A stretch of DNA of 64,000 nucleotides from Mycolicibacterium iranicum (lineage in GTDB: Bacteria; Actinomycetota; Actinomycetes; Mycobacteriales; Mycobacteriaceae). Every line of letters starts with the position of its first letter. Positions within the stretch are counted from its first letter, which is position 1. The stretch spans positions 186,001 to 250,000 of the forward strand of contig NZ_LQPC01000020.1 of NCBI RefSeq assembly GCF_002101705.1, read 5' to 3'. Shown in pieces: positions 46,219-56,077 of this stretch. The notes under the pieces were generated by a model. It had not been told where the DNA came from. It searched no databases and was given only the letters and a program-made list of their open reading frames with translations. The position numbers and the translations under genes were made by a program.

Positions 46219-47904
46219 TCAGCGTGCCATTTTTCGCTCGGGAGGAGACGGGCAGACCGAGGTGAACGGCTCATCCACGCAAACGCCACCCGACCCGTAG
46301 GAGCCGGAGCTTGCTGGGACGGACCGGACTCGGGACAACAGTCCTGCGGCGATCTGAGTGACCGACCCCGACGACGCGTAAAGCCTCGGCGTGTAGGTGC
46401 CGCTGAGCATGTCGCCGATCCAGCCCGACGCCAGCGCCTGGTTGATCGCGATGTGCCAGGGCGTCGAGAAGCCGGTGGCGAAGTATGCGGCCATCTGAAC
46501 CAGCGGGCTGCTGCTCTGCATGGCATCCGAGTGTCGACCGCCGTCGATGACGATGCCGTTGAATGTGTCCGGCCGCGCCCCGTGGAGGCGACGGGAAGCG
46601 TCCCCGTAGTTGTTCCAGGTGTCGGGGTCTGCGGCAAGGTTGTAAACCGGAATGGATTCCGGGATCTTGGCCAGATCGACGCTCAGTCTTCCCCCGAAAC
46701 CGGCGCCGTCGAGCATCAGGACGCCGGCCAGGTTTCCACCTGATCCTCGTTCGACCATGTACCGGGCGGTCCCGGCGACCAGCCCGCCTCCCGCGGAGTG
46801 GCCTACCAGCACGACCTTGGTGGGAAGATCCTTGTTGTAGCCGGCGCGCTGCGCACTCTCGGTCAGCGCCGCCCGGTCCCCGGCGAAGAGCTCCGCAATC
46901 GCCCGGTGGGTGTGCGACAGCATCAGTGGATAGCCGGCAGCGTCAAAGATGTTCCACGTCAGCGTTGGCACCACGACGATGCTGTGGGTTTTCTCCGCCA
47001 GGTGCGCCGCGGTGGCACTGTAGAACGCCGACGTCGCCAACATGCCGTGCTGGAGGTAGACGAGGCCTTTGGGCTCGACGCGCCCCGGCGGGAAATACCA
47101 GTCAGCGGGCACGACCACCCCGCTACCAATCGTCAGCGAGGAGGTCTCCACTCGGACCCGGCTGCCGAAGGGCGCGCGCGCCGGGCCCGCAAGGAACTGC
47201 ATCGTGCCGGTGTACAAGTTGTAGAACGCGGTGCCGATGTTGTCGAGCGCTTCGAAAAGGTTCAGCAGACCGGTCACGATGCTGGGCGATTCGACCGCAG
47301 CGCGACGCATGACCGCGGCCCCTTCGGGCGACCCGAGATCGGTCTCGATGCCAGTTAGAAACACCGAAGGCACGCCCTCGGCGGCGTCGGGCTCTTCCCA
47401 CATGTCCGCGGTGTCAACGTTGGTATCCGAGTCGATCTCGGCAGGAGAGTCGGAGGACCCGACGCCCGGCTCCGGAGCTGCCATATCGAGACTGCCGCGG
47501 TCTTGGCCGTTTCCGTCGCCGTTAGACGGCCCGGGGTCGGCGACGGGTTCGACCTCGCCAAAGGTGTCTGGCGGATCATTCCCATCGACTTCGTCGGCCT
47601 CCGTCTCGTCGGCCTCCGTCTCGTCGGCCTCCGTCTCGTCGGCCTCCGTCTCGTCGGCCTCCGTCTCGTCGGCCTCCTTGTCGTCGGCCTTCGTGTCGTC
47701 GGCCTTCGTGTCGTCGGCCTTCGTGTCGTCGGCCTTCGTTTGGTTGACTTTCGCTTCGTCATCGGACCCCGATGACGCACGCGTGTCGGCCGTCGACGGC
47801 GCCGTGTCGTCGGCAGACGCCACGCCGGCCCCCGTCAACACAGCCGCCGACATTCCCCCCGCTAGTACGCCTGCCCCCAGCCAGGCTCGATAGCGGTCGA
47901 TCAT
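46219..47904 (-). CDS. Exported alpha/beta hydrolase with acidic repeat linker (paralogue B)
   Basis: A 561-residue protein with start ATG at 47904 (MIDRYRAWLGAGV); an in-frame extension to 47988 lacks support. A signal peptide (to about VASADDT) precedes a linker of pentapeptide repeats (A-D-D-T-K, then A-D-E-T-E, about residues 55-105) encoded by a 15-base minisatellite. An Asp/Pro-rich stretch follows, then the hydrolase domain, with YLQHGMLATS as the oxyanion segment and VVLVGHSAGGGLVAGTARYM containing the nucleophile. It matches paralogue A in the catalytic region (HSIVV, AGVLMLDGAGFG). Substrate unknown. Confidence 0.78.
   Translation of the reverse strand: MIDRYRAWLGAGVLAGGMSAAVLTGAGVASADDTAPSTADTRASSGSDDEAKVNQTKADDTKADDTKADDTKADDKEADETEADETEADETEADETEADETEADEVDGNDPPDTFGEVEPVADPGPSNGDGNGQDRGSLDMAAPEPGVGSSDSPAEIDSDTNVDTADMWEEPDAAEGVPSVFLTGIETDLGSPEGAAVMRRAAVESPSIVTGLLNLFEALDNIGTAFYNLYTGTMQFLAGPARAPFGSRVRVETSSLTIGSGVVVPADWYFPPGRVEPKGLVYLQHGMLATSAFYSATAAHLAEKTHSIVVVPTLTWNIFDAAGYPLMLSHTHRAIAELFAGDRAALTESAQRAGYNKDLPTKVVLVGHSAGGGLVAGTARYMVERGSGGNLAGVLMLDGAGFGGRLSVDLAKIPESIPVYNLAADPDTWNNYGDASRRLHGARPDTFNGIVIDGGRHSDAMQSSSPLVQMAAYFATGFSTPWHIAINQALASGWIGDMLSGTYTPRLYASSGSVTQIAAGLLSRVRSVPASSGSYGSGGVCVDEPFTSVCPSPPERKMAR
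47591..47740. repeat. 15-base minisatellite, ten units
   Basis: Ten tandem 15-base units: five identical TCGTCGGCCTCCGTC (47591-47665), one TCGTCGGCCTCCTTG, three TCGTCGGCCTTCGTG and one TCGTCGGCCTTCGTT. Read on the minus strand they encode acidic pentapeptides A-D-E-T-E and A-D-D-T-K. Copy number changes stay in frame, so length variation among strains is likely. Confidence 0.95.
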
Positions 47905-48240
47905 GCTTCTCCTGTTCTGCCGCGGAAAGAACTCGCACAGGATTACCGCCCGAGGCTTTCCGCGCGCGCGAGGGATCGATTCTGGCAAACTGTATAGCTA
48001 GGCAGAGCGAAGTTCAACAGCGCCACGGACAAAATTGACACTTACGTTGACAAAGGATGAATTAACTGCTCGCAGCGATGTAGCGACCGAACCAAAAGGG
48101 TGTTGCGTCGACAGCGCGTAAGTGCATGGCGAACTTCCGTACACGATCAAGCACAGTTAGCAACGCCAGTCACTTCGACCTCAGGCATCACCCGTGGCGC
48201 GTTGACCGTGCACGATGTGTGGGTGTCTCCATAAACGACA
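47905..48240. other. Non-coding region upstream of hydrolase paralogue B
   Basis: 336 bases without a supportable gene. It is locally AT-richer (around 47985-48080) than its surroundings, which fits a promoter region for the hydrolase on the minus strand. No clear operator was seen. Confidence 0.5.
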
Positions 48241-48268
48241 ACACCGCCCGGCAGATGCCGGGCGGTGT
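48241..48268 (-). terminator. Terminator after mceG
   Basis: A perfect 13-base stem: ACACCGCCCGGCA (48241-48253) and TGCCGGGCGGTGT (48256-48268), 20 bases beyond the mceG stop. The T-tract is weak. Confidence 0.8.
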
Positions 48269-48288
48269 CAGGACGTACGGGAGGAACG

Positions 48289-49362
48289 TCAGCGCTCCTC
48301 GGCAACCGGGATGCGGCCGGTGGGCGCGTCGTCCTCGTGGTGGCGCACCCCGCCCTGTCCGGGCTCATGGCTCGAATACTTGTTGGTGCCTTCGAGGTCC
48401 TCGCGGATGGCTTCCTGGGCGGCCGGCGGCAGCGTGTGCATGATCTCGCGCACGCGGGCCTGGCGACGGGCCACAGCCTTGCGCTCGGGCATGCCCGGAG
48501 TCGCCGACACCTGCGGTGGCACGCCCTCGATCTCCTCGACACCACCGTCGTGGTGGCCGGCGTCGATGAGGGCCTGCTCCTCGGCCATCGTCGACTCGTC
48601 CTTCTCCTCCGACATACCGATGGGGCCGATGCGGCGGCCGTTGAGGAACTGCTTGACCACTGGCTCGTCGCTGGTGAGCAGCACTTCGCGCGGTCCGAAC
48701 ATCACCAGGTGCTTGCGGAACAGCATGCCCATGTTGTCGGGCACCGTGCGGGCGATGTTGATGTTGTGCGTGACGATCAGGATCGTGCAGTCGATCTGAG
48801 CGTTGATGTCGATGAGCAGCTGCGACAGGTAGGCCGTACGCACCGGATCCAGACCGGAGTCGGGCTCGTCGCAGAGGATGATCTGGGGATCGAGGACCAG
48901 GGAGCGGGCAAGGCCGGCACGCTTGCGCATACCGCCGGAGATCTCGCCGGGGAACTTGTTCTCGTCGCCGCCGAGGCCGACGAGGTCCAGCTTCTCCATC
49001 ACGATCTGACGGATCTCGGATTCCTTCTTCTTCGTGTGCTCACGAAGCGGGAACGCGGTGTTGTCGTAGAGGCTCATCGAGCCGAACAGCGCGCCGTCCT
49101 GGAACATGACGCCGAACAGCGTGCGGATCTCGTAGAGCTCCTTGGCCGAGCACTCGATGATGTTGGTGCCGTCGACGATGATCTTGCCGCGCTCGGGGCG
49201 CAGCAGACCGATCAGGGACTTCAGGAAGACCGACTTGCCGGTACCCGACGGGCCCAGGAGAACGCTGACTTCACCAGCGGGAAGATCGAAGGTCACGTCT
49301 TCCCAGATTCGCTGGGAACCGAAGGACTTCGTCAGCCCCTCAACCTGAATTCCGATGCCCAC
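48289..49362 (-). CDS. mceG: Mce transporter ATPase MceG (Mkl)
   Basis: A 357-residue ABC ATPase that energises the Mce lipid and sterol importers; it corresponds to Rv0655/mkl. Walker A is GPSGTGKS (about residues 37-44), the signature is SGGMRKRAGLARSLVLDPQ, and Walker B is ILCDEPDSGLDPVRTAY, with VTHNINIA carrying the switch His. A C-terminal extension of about 110 residues beyond the ABC fold is characteristic. I start at GTG 49362 (VGIGIQVEGLTKSF), preceded by GAGAGGA; a TTG at 49386 is less likely. It serves mce loci encoded elsewhere. Confidence 0.93.
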   Translation of the reverse strand: MGIGIQVEGLTKSFGSQRIWEDVTFDLPAGEVSVLLGPSGTGKSVFLKSLIGLLRPERGKIIVDGTNIIECSAKELYEIRTLFGVMFQDGALFGSMSLYDNTAFPLREHTKKKESEIRQIVMEKLDLVGLGGDENKFPGEISGGMRKRAGLARSLVLDPQIILCDEPDSGLDPVRTAYLSQLLIDINAQIDCTILIVTHNINIARTVPDNMGMLFRKHLVMFGPREVLLTSDEPVVKQFLNGRRIGPIGMSEEKDESTMAEEQALIDAGHHDGGVEEIEGVPPQVSATPGMPERKAVARRQARVREIMHTLPPAAQEAIREDLEGTNKYSSHEPGQGGVRHHEDDAPTGRIPVAEER

Positions 49363-49495
49363 GCGAAGTCCTCTCGCCAGTACCAAACGTGCACGCCACA
49401 GGCTCCTCGCCTGTGGCTTGAGTCACTGTAACCTACCCGCCCACGCCGCCACACACGGTCTGCAAACACTCGCTCGCACACGTGAGCAGAAATGA

Positions 49496-49532
49496 CTGTG
49501 GGGCCGGCCTGTTTGCCAGGCCGGCCCCACAG
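49496..49532 (-). terminator. Terminator after rplL
   Basis: A perfect 16-base stem: CTGTGGGGCCGGCCTG (49496-49511) with 49517-49532, loop TTTGC. It lies about 60 bases beyond the rplL stop. Confidence 0.88.
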
Positions 49533-49591
49533 CTGACGTCGCGTGTCACGCCGACGTCAATATGCCGGCACGACGGGTGACGTGATTCTTG

Positions 49592-49984
<393 letters not shown>

Positions 49985-50034
49985 GTGAATGGTCCTTTCC
50001 TAATTACTTCTTTGGGGTGGTTTGTCAGCGGCCT

Positions 50035-50565
50035 CTACGCAGCGTCTTCGCTGCCGGCCTTCTTTTCTTGCAGAGCTGCGGCCAGACGGGCGATCTGGGA
50101 CGCGGGCGCCACGAACAGCGCCGCGGCCTGGGATTGCTTCGCCTTCATCGCGCCGGCCAGCTTCGACAGCAGCACCTCGCGCGATTCGAGGTCGGCGATC
50201 TTTTCGACCTCGGCGACGGACAGCGCTTTGCCGTCCATGTAGCCGCCCTTGACGACCAGCGCCTTGTTGTCCTTGGCGAACTTCTTCAGCGCCTTGGCGG
50301 CGTCGACCGGCTCACCCTCTATGAACGCGATGGCGGTCGGACCGGCGAAAAGCTCGTCGAGCCCCTCGATGCCCGCTTCCGCCGCGGCGCGCTTCACCAG
50401 GGTGTTCTTGGCGACGGTGTAGGTCGTGGTCGATCCCAGCGACCTACGCAGCTCGGCAAGGTTGGACACCGTCAGGCCGCGGTACTCGGTGACGACGGTG
50501 GCCGTCGCCTCCTTGAACTTCTCGGCGATGTCGGCGACCGCCGTGGCCTTGTCAGCCTTGGCCAT
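50035..50565 (-). CDS. rplJ: 50S ribosomal protein L10
   Basis: A 176-residue stalk base protein. Segments are [40 protein letters not shown] and [19 protein letters not shown]. The C-terminal helices anchor L7/L12 dimers. It is co-transcribed with rplL. The leader upstream has a stable hairpin and may be autoregulated by L10-L12. The ribosome site is GAGGAGG, 7 bases before ATG. Confidence 0.98.
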   Translation of the reverse strand: MAKADKATAVADIAEKFKEATATVVTEYRGLTVSNLAELRRSLGSTTTYTVAKNTLVKRAAAEAGIEGLDELFAGPTAIAFIEGEPVDAAKALKKFAKDNKALVVKGGYMDGKALSVAEVEKIADLESREVLLSKLAGAMKAKQSQAAALFVAPASQIARLAAALQEKKAGSEDAA

Positions 50566-50775
50566 GCTTGCCTCCTCGTGTTGGTTGGACGTCCACCAAC
50601 CGACGGAACGAGGGGCCGGAAATCACAAACGCCCCGACGCAGACAGGTCGGGGCGCACTTGAAAAGTAAGTGCAGCACGTGCAACACGTGCCAGCCTCGT
50701 CCTCCTGCGTGGGCCGCCGGGAAATCCCGGACCTTCAACCAATCACTTGGTGACCGACGGTCTTCGGTGGAACCG
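50566..50775 (-). promoter_or_regulatory. rplJL leader, candidate L10-L12 autoregulatory RNA
   Basis: About 200 untranslated bases precede rplJ. On the minus strand they hold a 9-base perfect stem (CGCCCCGAC/GTCGGGGCG, 50630-50655) followed by TTTGTGATTT, which looks like an attenuator. A kink-turn-like purine-rich element lies upstream. L10-leader regulation is known for rplJL in many bacteria; its operation here is inferred. Confidence 0.45.
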
Positions 50776-50829
50776 AGCCAGGATAGCGTGCCGCCCCCCG
50801 ATCAGCCAAAACGCAAAGCGTCCCGACCG

Positions 50830-51891
50830 TCAGCAGATCCGCGGAAGCTGTTCGCCCAGTTCGCGCTCGACGACGCGGGTGGTGCCGAACGCCGTCCTAC
50901 CGACGACCATCCCCGGGTGACTGTCGACGACGCGGCCGATCCGGACCGCGGCGGCGCCTTCGGGCCGGGTGCGCATCGCCTCGAGTACCGCGTCGGCATG
51001 CGCGGGGTCGACAAACGCCACCAGCTTGCCCTCGTTGGCCACCTGCAGCGGGTCGAGTCCGAGAAACGAGCACGCCGAAGCGACCGCATCGGGAACCGGG
51101 ATCGCGGCCTCGTCGAGTTCGACGCCGACCGCAGCTGTCCGCGCGATCTCGACGACAGCGGCCACCAGCCCGCCTCGCGTCGGATCCCGCAGCGCATGGA
51201 CGGCGGGCCCGGCCGTAAACAGCATCGTGGCAACCAGTTCGTGCAGCGGCGCGGAGTCCGTCGTGACGCGGGTGCCGAAGTCGATGCCCTCGCGCACGCT
51301 CATGATCGCGACGCCGTGCTCACCAATCGTGCCGGACACCAGAACGTGGTCACCGGGTCGCACGCGTTCGGGGCCGACGTCGACGCCGGCCGGGATCACC
51401 CCGACGCCCGAGGTATTGACGAAGAGCTGGTCGGCTCCGCCCTTCTGCACCACCTTGGTGTCTCCGGTGACGATGCGGACGCCGGCGTCGGCTGCGGCCC
51501 TGCCCATCGTGTGGGCCACGGTGCCGAGCACCTCGATCTCCAACCCCTCCTCGAGGATGAAGCCTGCAGTCAGCGCCAGCGGCATGGCCCCGCTGCACGC
51601 CAGATCGTTGACCGTCCCATTGACCGCGAGGTCGCCGATGTTGCCGCCCGGGAAGAACAGCGGCTGCACGACGTAGGAGTCGGTGCTGATCGCCAGCCGG
51701 CCGGTCTGGGACGACAGCACCGCGGAGTCGCGGCCCGCGCTCGAGCCGAACGCCGGGACGAAGAGGTTCTCGATGAGCTCCTCCGACAGCACCCCTCCGC
51801 CGCCGTGCCCCAGCACGATCCGTTTGGTCTCCCGCAGCGGCAGCGGACACACCCAGTCGGATGGATCGACGGTCGTGTGTGAATCAGACAC
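50830..51891 (-). CDS. hypE: [NiFe] hydrogenase maturation protein HypE
   Basis: A 353-residue protein that dehydrates the carbamoyl group, received from HypF on its C-terminal Cys, to a thiocyanate, which is the source of the Fe-CN ligands. The conserved C-terminus PRIC is present. ATP-binding segments are [32 protein letters not shown] and [20 protein letters not shown]. The start is GTG at 51891, 8 bases inside hypD, so translation is coupled; a longer frame upstream lies within hypD. It is last in the hypF-C-D-E operon, about 265 bases from rplJ. Confidence 0.95.
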   Translation of the reverse strand: MSDSHTTVDPSDWVCPLPLRETKRIVLGHGGGGVLSEELIENLFVPAFGSSAGRDSAVLSSQTGRLAISTDSYVVQPLFFPGGNIGDLAVNGTVNDLACSGAMPLALTAGFILEEGLEIEVLGTVAHTMGRAAADAGVRIVTGDTKVVQKGGADQLFVNTSGVGVIPAGVDVGPERVRPGDHVLVSGTIGEHGVAIMSVREGIDFGTRVTTDSAPLHELVATMLFTAGPAVHALRDPTRGGLVAAVVEIARTAAVGVELDEAAIPVPDAVASACSFLGLDPLQVANEGKLVAFVDPAHADAVLEAMRTRPEGAAAVRIGRVVDSHPGMVVGRTAFGTTRVVERELGEQLPRIC

Positions 51892-52987
51892 CGGCGGGGG
51901 TGCCGAGTCGACGGAACTGGTAGTAGGCGGCGCAGGCGCCCTCACTGGAGACCATCGTTGCGCCGAGCGGTGACCGCGGGGTGCACGACGTTCCGAAGGC
52001 TGGGCATTCGTTCGGTTTCAGCAGGCCCTGCAACACCTCGCCGCTGTGGCACTCCCGGGACTCCTCGACCGCCACGTGGCCCACGCCGAAGCGGATCTCC
52101 GCGTCGAAGTCGGCGTAGCGCGGTGAGAGCGCCCATCCCGACTTCGGAATCATCCCGACACCACGCCACTGCCGGTCGGTGACCGTGAACACGTCGGCCA
52201 ACGTCTGCTGCGCGACGATGTTGCCTTCGGCGGTGACGGCCCGCGGATAGGCGTTGCGCAGTTCGGCCGTCCCGGACTCCAGCAGTTCGACCAGCTGGCG
52301 CACCCCTTCGAGGAGGTCCAGCGGCTCGAAGCCGGTCACCACTATCGGGACACCGAACTCTTCAACGAGGGGGCCGTACTCCCTCGTGCCCATCACCGAG
52401 CAGACATGCCCGGCGGCCAGGAACCCCTCGACTCGATTGGTCGGCGAGCTCAGGATCGCCGTCATCGCCGGCGGGACCAGGACATGCGAAACGAGTAACG
52501 AGAAGTTTTTCAGGCCGAGTCGTTTCGCGTGCACCACGGCCATCGCGTTGGCCGGAGCCGTCGTCTCGAAACCGACCCCGAAGAACACCACCTCTTTGTC
52601 CGGGTTGTCGGCGGCGACCCGGGTGGCGTCAAGCGGCGAGTAGACGATGCGCACGTCTCCCCCACGGGCGCGCACCCCGAACAGGTCCTGTCTGCTGCCG
52701 GGCACCCGCAACATGTCGCCGAACGAGCAGAAGATGACGTCGTCGCGGGCCGCGATCTCCAGCGCGCGGTCGATCATCTCCAGAGGTGTGACGCACACCG
52801 GGCAGCCGGGCCCGTGGATGAACTCGACCGCGCCCGCGAGCAGCTGGTCGAGACCGTTGCGGATAATCGAATGCGTCTGTCCGCCACAGACTTCCATGAT
52901 GGTCCACTGGCGTGAAGCGCTGCGCCTGATCGCCTCCACCAGCGTGCGGGCGGCCACCGGATCGCGGAACTCGTCGAGATATTTCAT
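51884..52987 (-). CDS. hypD: [NiFe] hydrogenase maturation protein HypD
   Basis: A 367-residue Fe-S scaffold where the Fe(CN)2CO unit is built. Conserved segments are [36 protein letters not shown] and [19 protein letters not shown]. Later cysteines ([30 protein letters not shown]) fit the [4Fe-4S] site. It overlaps hypC by ATGA and hypE by 8 bases. Confidence 0.96.
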   Translation of the reverse strand: MKYLDEFRDPVAARTLVEAIRRSASRQWTIMEVCGGQTHSIIRNGLDQLLAGAVEFIHGPGCPVCVTPLEMIDRALEIAARDDVIFCSFGDMLRVPGSRQDLFGVRARGGDVRIVYSPLDATRVAADNPDKEVVFFGVGFETTAPANAMAVVHAKRLGLKNFSLLVSHVLVPPAMTAILSSPTNRVEGFLAAGHVCSVMGTREYGPLVEEFGVPIVVTGFEPLDLLEGVRQLVELLESGTAELRNAYPRAVTAEGNIVAQQTLADVFTVTDRQWRGVGMIPKSGWALSPRYADFDAEIRFGVGHVAVEESRECHSGEVLQGLLKPNECPAFGTSCTPRSPLGATMVSSEGACAAYYQFRRLGTPAGV

Positions 52988-53259
52988 CGCGGCCCTCTCC
53001 TGTCCTGGCCCTCCGTACCGGCCAGTTCCTCGTCGAGTACGCCGAGGTCGGCGAACATCCGTAGCGTTTCGTTAGCCGAGGCCTCATCCAGCCGGGTGAT
53101 CGCGAAGCCGGCGTGCACGATCGTGTACTCGCCCACCTGCATGTCCGGAAGATAGGCCAGGCAAACGGTTTTCGTGGTGCCGCTGAAGTCGACAGTGCAC
53201 ATGCGCGTGCCCGTGTCCTCCCAGATTTCGATGACCCTGCCGGGGATCCCTAGGCACAT
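52984..53259 (-). CDS. hypC: [NiFe] hydrogenase maturation chaperone HypC
   Basis: A 91-residue chaperone that carries the iron unit from HypD to the large-subunit precursor. It starts [20 protein letters not shown], which gives the essential N-terminal Cys2 after Met removal. An upstream in-frame extension lies inside hypF and would destroy this, so ATG at 53259 is chosen. It overlaps hypF by 10 bases and hypD by 4. Confidence 0.95.
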   Translation of the reverse strand: MCLGIPGRVIEIWEDTGTRMCTVDFSGTTKTVCLAYLPDMQVGEYTIVHAGFAITRLDEASANETLRMFADLGVLDEELAGTEGQDRRGPR

Positions 53260-55553
53260 TCGCCGCTCCCTTCGTGTGCCAGCCGTGCGGCCGCGATCAC
53301 CGCCTGACCCAACGCCAGTCCGCCGTCGTTGCACGGCACCAGCCGGTGGGTGAGTACGTCATAGCCTCTGTCCGACAGCCTGTTTCGGATGCCGTCGAGA
53401 AGCAGGCGGTTGGCGAACACCCCACCCGTGAGACCGATGGTCCCGATGCCTGCCGCACGTGCCGCCGCGTCGGCCGCGACAACGGTCGCCTCGATCACCG
53501 CGTGATGGAACGACGCAGCCAGGTCGGCGACCGATACGCTTTCCCGCACACCGTCGACCAGCCCACGGATCACCGGGAGCGGATCCATCACGCCGTCGCG
53601 CACCGTGAATCGCAGTTCGCCCGGCCGCCCGTCACGTGCGATCGCCTCCAGCTCGACGGCGGCCTGCCCTTCGTAGGTGACCTCCTGGCACACGCCCAGC
53701 AGCGCGGCCACCGCATCGAACAGCCGCCCCATGCTGGTGGTCGGGACGCACCCAACCCCGCGGGGAATCTGCTGCGCGAGGATGTGCAGACCTCGGTCGC
53801 CGACCGCTGCGAGCGGTGCCGGCGCGAATTCCCATGGCACAGCGGCCCGATGCAGCAGGTCGAGTGCGATCCGTGCCGGTTGCCGGGCGGCGCCGTCGCC
53901 ACCCGGCAGTGCGAACACAGCAAGGTGACCCACTCTGCTGAATCGGTCGGGTGAGGGCACTGCAAGCAGCTCGCCACCCCAGATGCTTCCGTCGGTGCCG
54001 TAGCCGGTCCCGTCGTAGGCGATGACGAGCGCCGCGGTATCGAGCCGGTCGTGTTCTGTCAGCAGAGCGACGGCGTGCGCGTGGTGGTGCTGGATTCGCA
54101 TCGTGCGGGCGATCCCATTGCGCGCCACCCACGCGGTGGTCGCGTAGCCGGGGTGCGCATCGCAGGCCACGACGGCCGGGCGGCGACCGGTCATGAACGC
54201 GAGATGGTCGAGCGCCGCGGTGAACGTTGTCTGGGTGCGTACATCGGCCATGTCACCCATGTGTGACGACATGTGCGCGCGCCCATCGGATCCCATCAAC
54301 GCGAACGTCGTCTTCAGGTCTCCCCCGGTGGCAAGGATCACCGGGCCCACCCCGGTGCGGGGCACGTCCACAGGCAGCGGGGCGTAGCCGCGGGAGCGCC
54401 GAACCGGCACTGCACCGGATTCGCCGATGCTGACAACAGAGTCCTCGCACGGCACGTGGATCGGCCGGTCGTGGCCCAGCACGCCGTCGGCGATCCCGTC
54501 GATCCAGGACAGGTCCGCGTCGCGGTAGACGATGGGCGATCCGCTGACGTTGGCTGACGTCATCACCAGCGGCACCGGGCCCAGACGGTCGAACAGCAGG
54601 TGGTGCACCGGCGAGTAGGCCAGCATGACGCCCAGATCTCGCAGCCGCGGCGCGACACCGTCGACGACACCGCGGCCGGTGCGGGGGGCGAGCACGATCG
54701 GCGCGGCAGCCGAGGCGAGCGCGGCACCGACGCCTCCGGTCATCTCGACGACACCGCAAGCCGTGTCGAAGTCGGCAACCATCACCGCAAAGGGCTTGGC
54801 AGGTCTGCCCTTCCGGCTACGCAGCGTCGCCACGGCGGTAGGGTCGTCGGCTCGGCACGCCAGGTGGTATCCGCCGATTCCTTTCAGCGCGACGATCATT
54901 CCGTCGCGCAGTGCCCGCACGGCGGCCTCGAGCGGATCGGGTGCTTCTGCGGGCCCACGCCACCACAGTCGCGGTCCGCAGTTCAGACACGCGATCGTCT
55001 GGGCGTGGTAGCGCCGGTCCGCGGGGTCGGCGTACTCGGCGGCGCACGATGCACACATCGGAAACCCGGCCATGGTGGTCACCGGCCGGTCGTAGGGCAG
55101 ATCCGTGACGACGGTGAAACGCGGCCCGCAGTTGGTGCAGGTGATGAACGGATGCCCGAACCTGCGGTTCGACGGGTCGCGCATCTCGCGCAGGCAGTCG
55201 ACGCACACCGCGATGTCGGGCGGGACCAGCGTGCGCGCGTCGTCGCCCGCGCGGCTGCCGATTATTCGGAAACCGACGAAGTCCTCCCGCGGCCTGACAC
55301 CGGTAATACGGATGTCGTCGATGCGCGCCATCGGCGGTCCGTCGCGGCGGATCTCCTCGACGACCGCGTCGACGGCGGCCTGCGTGCCCTGCAGTTCGCA
55401 GTGCACCGAACCGGAATCGTTATACACGTTCCCGACGACACCGTGCCGGGCGGCGATCCGCGCGAGAGCCGGGCGGAATCCGACCCCTTGGACCACGCCG
55501 GTGATGTCGACTCGCACGCGCACCACCTCGGGCGCGCTCGGACTGCCCTTCAT
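53250..55553 (-). CDS. hypF: Carbamoyltransferase HypF
   Basis: A 767-residue enzyme that makes the cyanide precursor from carbamoyl phosphate. Domains in order: acylphosphatase (VRVDITGVVQGVGFRPALAR), two zinc fingers (CVDCLREM, CTNCGPRF; CASCAAEY, CLNCGPRL), YrdC-like (RDGMIVALKGIGGYHLACRA) and Kae1-like carbamoyltransferase (HHHAHAVALLTEHD, AYDGTGYGTDGSIWGGE, LTGGVFANRLL). The start is ATG at 55553, preceded by GGAGGTGT; a longer frame upstream is a shadow over hypA. First gene of hypF-C-D-E. Confidence 0.96.
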   Translation of the reverse strand: MKGSPSAPEVVRVRVDITGVVQGVGFRPALARIAARHGVVGNVYNDSGSVHCELQGTQAAVDAVVEEIRRDGPPMARIDDIRITGVRPREDFVGFRIIGSRAGDDARTLVPPDIAVCVDCLREMRDPSNRRFGHPFITCTNCGPRFTVVTDLPYDRPVTTMAGFPMCASCAAEYADPADRRYHAQTIACLNCGPRLWWRGPAEAPDPLEAAVRALRDGMIVALKGIGGYHLACRADDPTAVATLRSRKGRPAKPFAVMVADFDTACGVVEMTGGVGAALASAAAPIVLAPRTGRGVVDGVAPRLRDLGVMLAYSPVHHLLFDRLGPVPLVMTSANVSGSPIVYRDADLSWIDGIADGVLGHDRPIHVPCEDSVVSIGESGAVPVRRSRGYAPLPVDVPRTGVGPVILATGGDLKTTFALMGSDGRAHMSSHMGDMADVRTQTTFTAALDHLAFMTGRRPAVVACDAHPGYATTAWVARNGIARTMRIQHHHAHAVALLTEHDRLDTAALVIAYDGTGYGTDGSIWGGELLAVPSPDRFSRVGHLAVFALPGGDGAARQPARIALDLLHRAAVPWEFAPAPLAAVGDRGLHILAQQIPRGVGCVPTTSMGRLFDAVAALLGVCQEVTYEGQAAVELEAIARDGRPGELRFTVRDGVMDPLPVIRGLVDGVRESVSVADLAASFHHAVIEATVVAADAAARAAGIGTIGLTGGVFANRLLLDGIRNRLSDRGYDVLTHRLVPCNDGGLALGQAVIAAARLAHEGSGECA

Positions 55554-55667
55554 ACACCTCCTGGCCAGAGGACCTCTCCCGAGCCACATGGACAGGTGGC
55601 GGCGGTCGAGTACAACTAGGTTAGTGCGAGCCCACGGCGTCGACAATCGAGATACGGCACAGAAATT

Positions 55668-55683
55668 CTGCGTATTTCCGCAG
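55668..55683. promoter_or_regulatory. Inverted repeat in the hypF/hypA gap
   Basis: CTGCG-TATTTC-CGCAG is a perfect inverted repeat in the 174-base gap between divergent hypF and hypA, 45 bases before the hypA start. It is a candidate site coordinating both hyp transcripts. Confidence 0.35.
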
Positions 55684-55727
55684 GGATTCCCATGCGGCGA
55701 GACCTCATGGCGCGTCAGCATGGAGAG

Positions 55728-56063
55728 GTGCACGAGTTGTCGCTGTGCCGCGCGATCGCGGGCGTGGTGCAACCGCACGCCGCGGGGCGTCGCGTCGACG
55801 TGGTGCATGTGCGGGTCGGGGCGCTGCGCCAGGTCGTCCCGGAATCGCTGGAATTCTGTTGGTCGATGGTCCGAGACCACATGGACATGCCGACGGCACG
55901 GTTGGACCTGGAACTCGTTCCCGCCGAGGTGCATTGCGGGGTCTGCGGGCGCCGCAGTGAGATCACGTCCCGCTGGTCGGTGTGCTGTCCGCACTGCCAC
56001 AGCGGAGACGTCGAGGTGATGTGCGGCAACGAGTTCCTGGTGACGTCAGTGGACATCACCTGA
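55728..56063 (+). CDS. hypA: Hydrogenase nickel incorporation protein HypA
   Basis: A 111-residue nickel metallochaperone. Nickel binding needs the N-terminal Met-His-Glu, so I choose GTG at 55728 (read MHELSLCRAI) although an ATG at 55707 lies in frame seven codons upstream. The zinc site is CGVC (70-73) and CPHC (87-90). It is followed by hypB after 14 bases and is divergent from hypF. Confidence 0.93.
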   Translation: MHELSLCRAIAGVVQPHAAGRRVDVVHVRVGALRQVVPESLEFCWSMVRDHMDMPTARLDLELVPAEVHCGVCGRRSEITSRWSVCCPHCHSGDVEVMCGNEFLVTSVDIT

Positions 56064-56077
56064 AGAGAGGAATTCCG

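Noticed and set aside
47591..47740. CRISPR-like array
   Set aside because: The 15-base units are directly adjacent with no spacers and are translated in frame as an acidic linker. No cas genes are nearby.
47503..47775. Plus-strand open frame with G-L-R-L-V repeats
   Set aside because: It is the reverse reading of the minisatellite; no start signal or family support.
55554..56000. Extension of hypF upstream to 56000
   Set aside because: It lies antisense to hypA, and the acylphosphatase domain starts right after the ATG at 55553, which has a good ribosome site.
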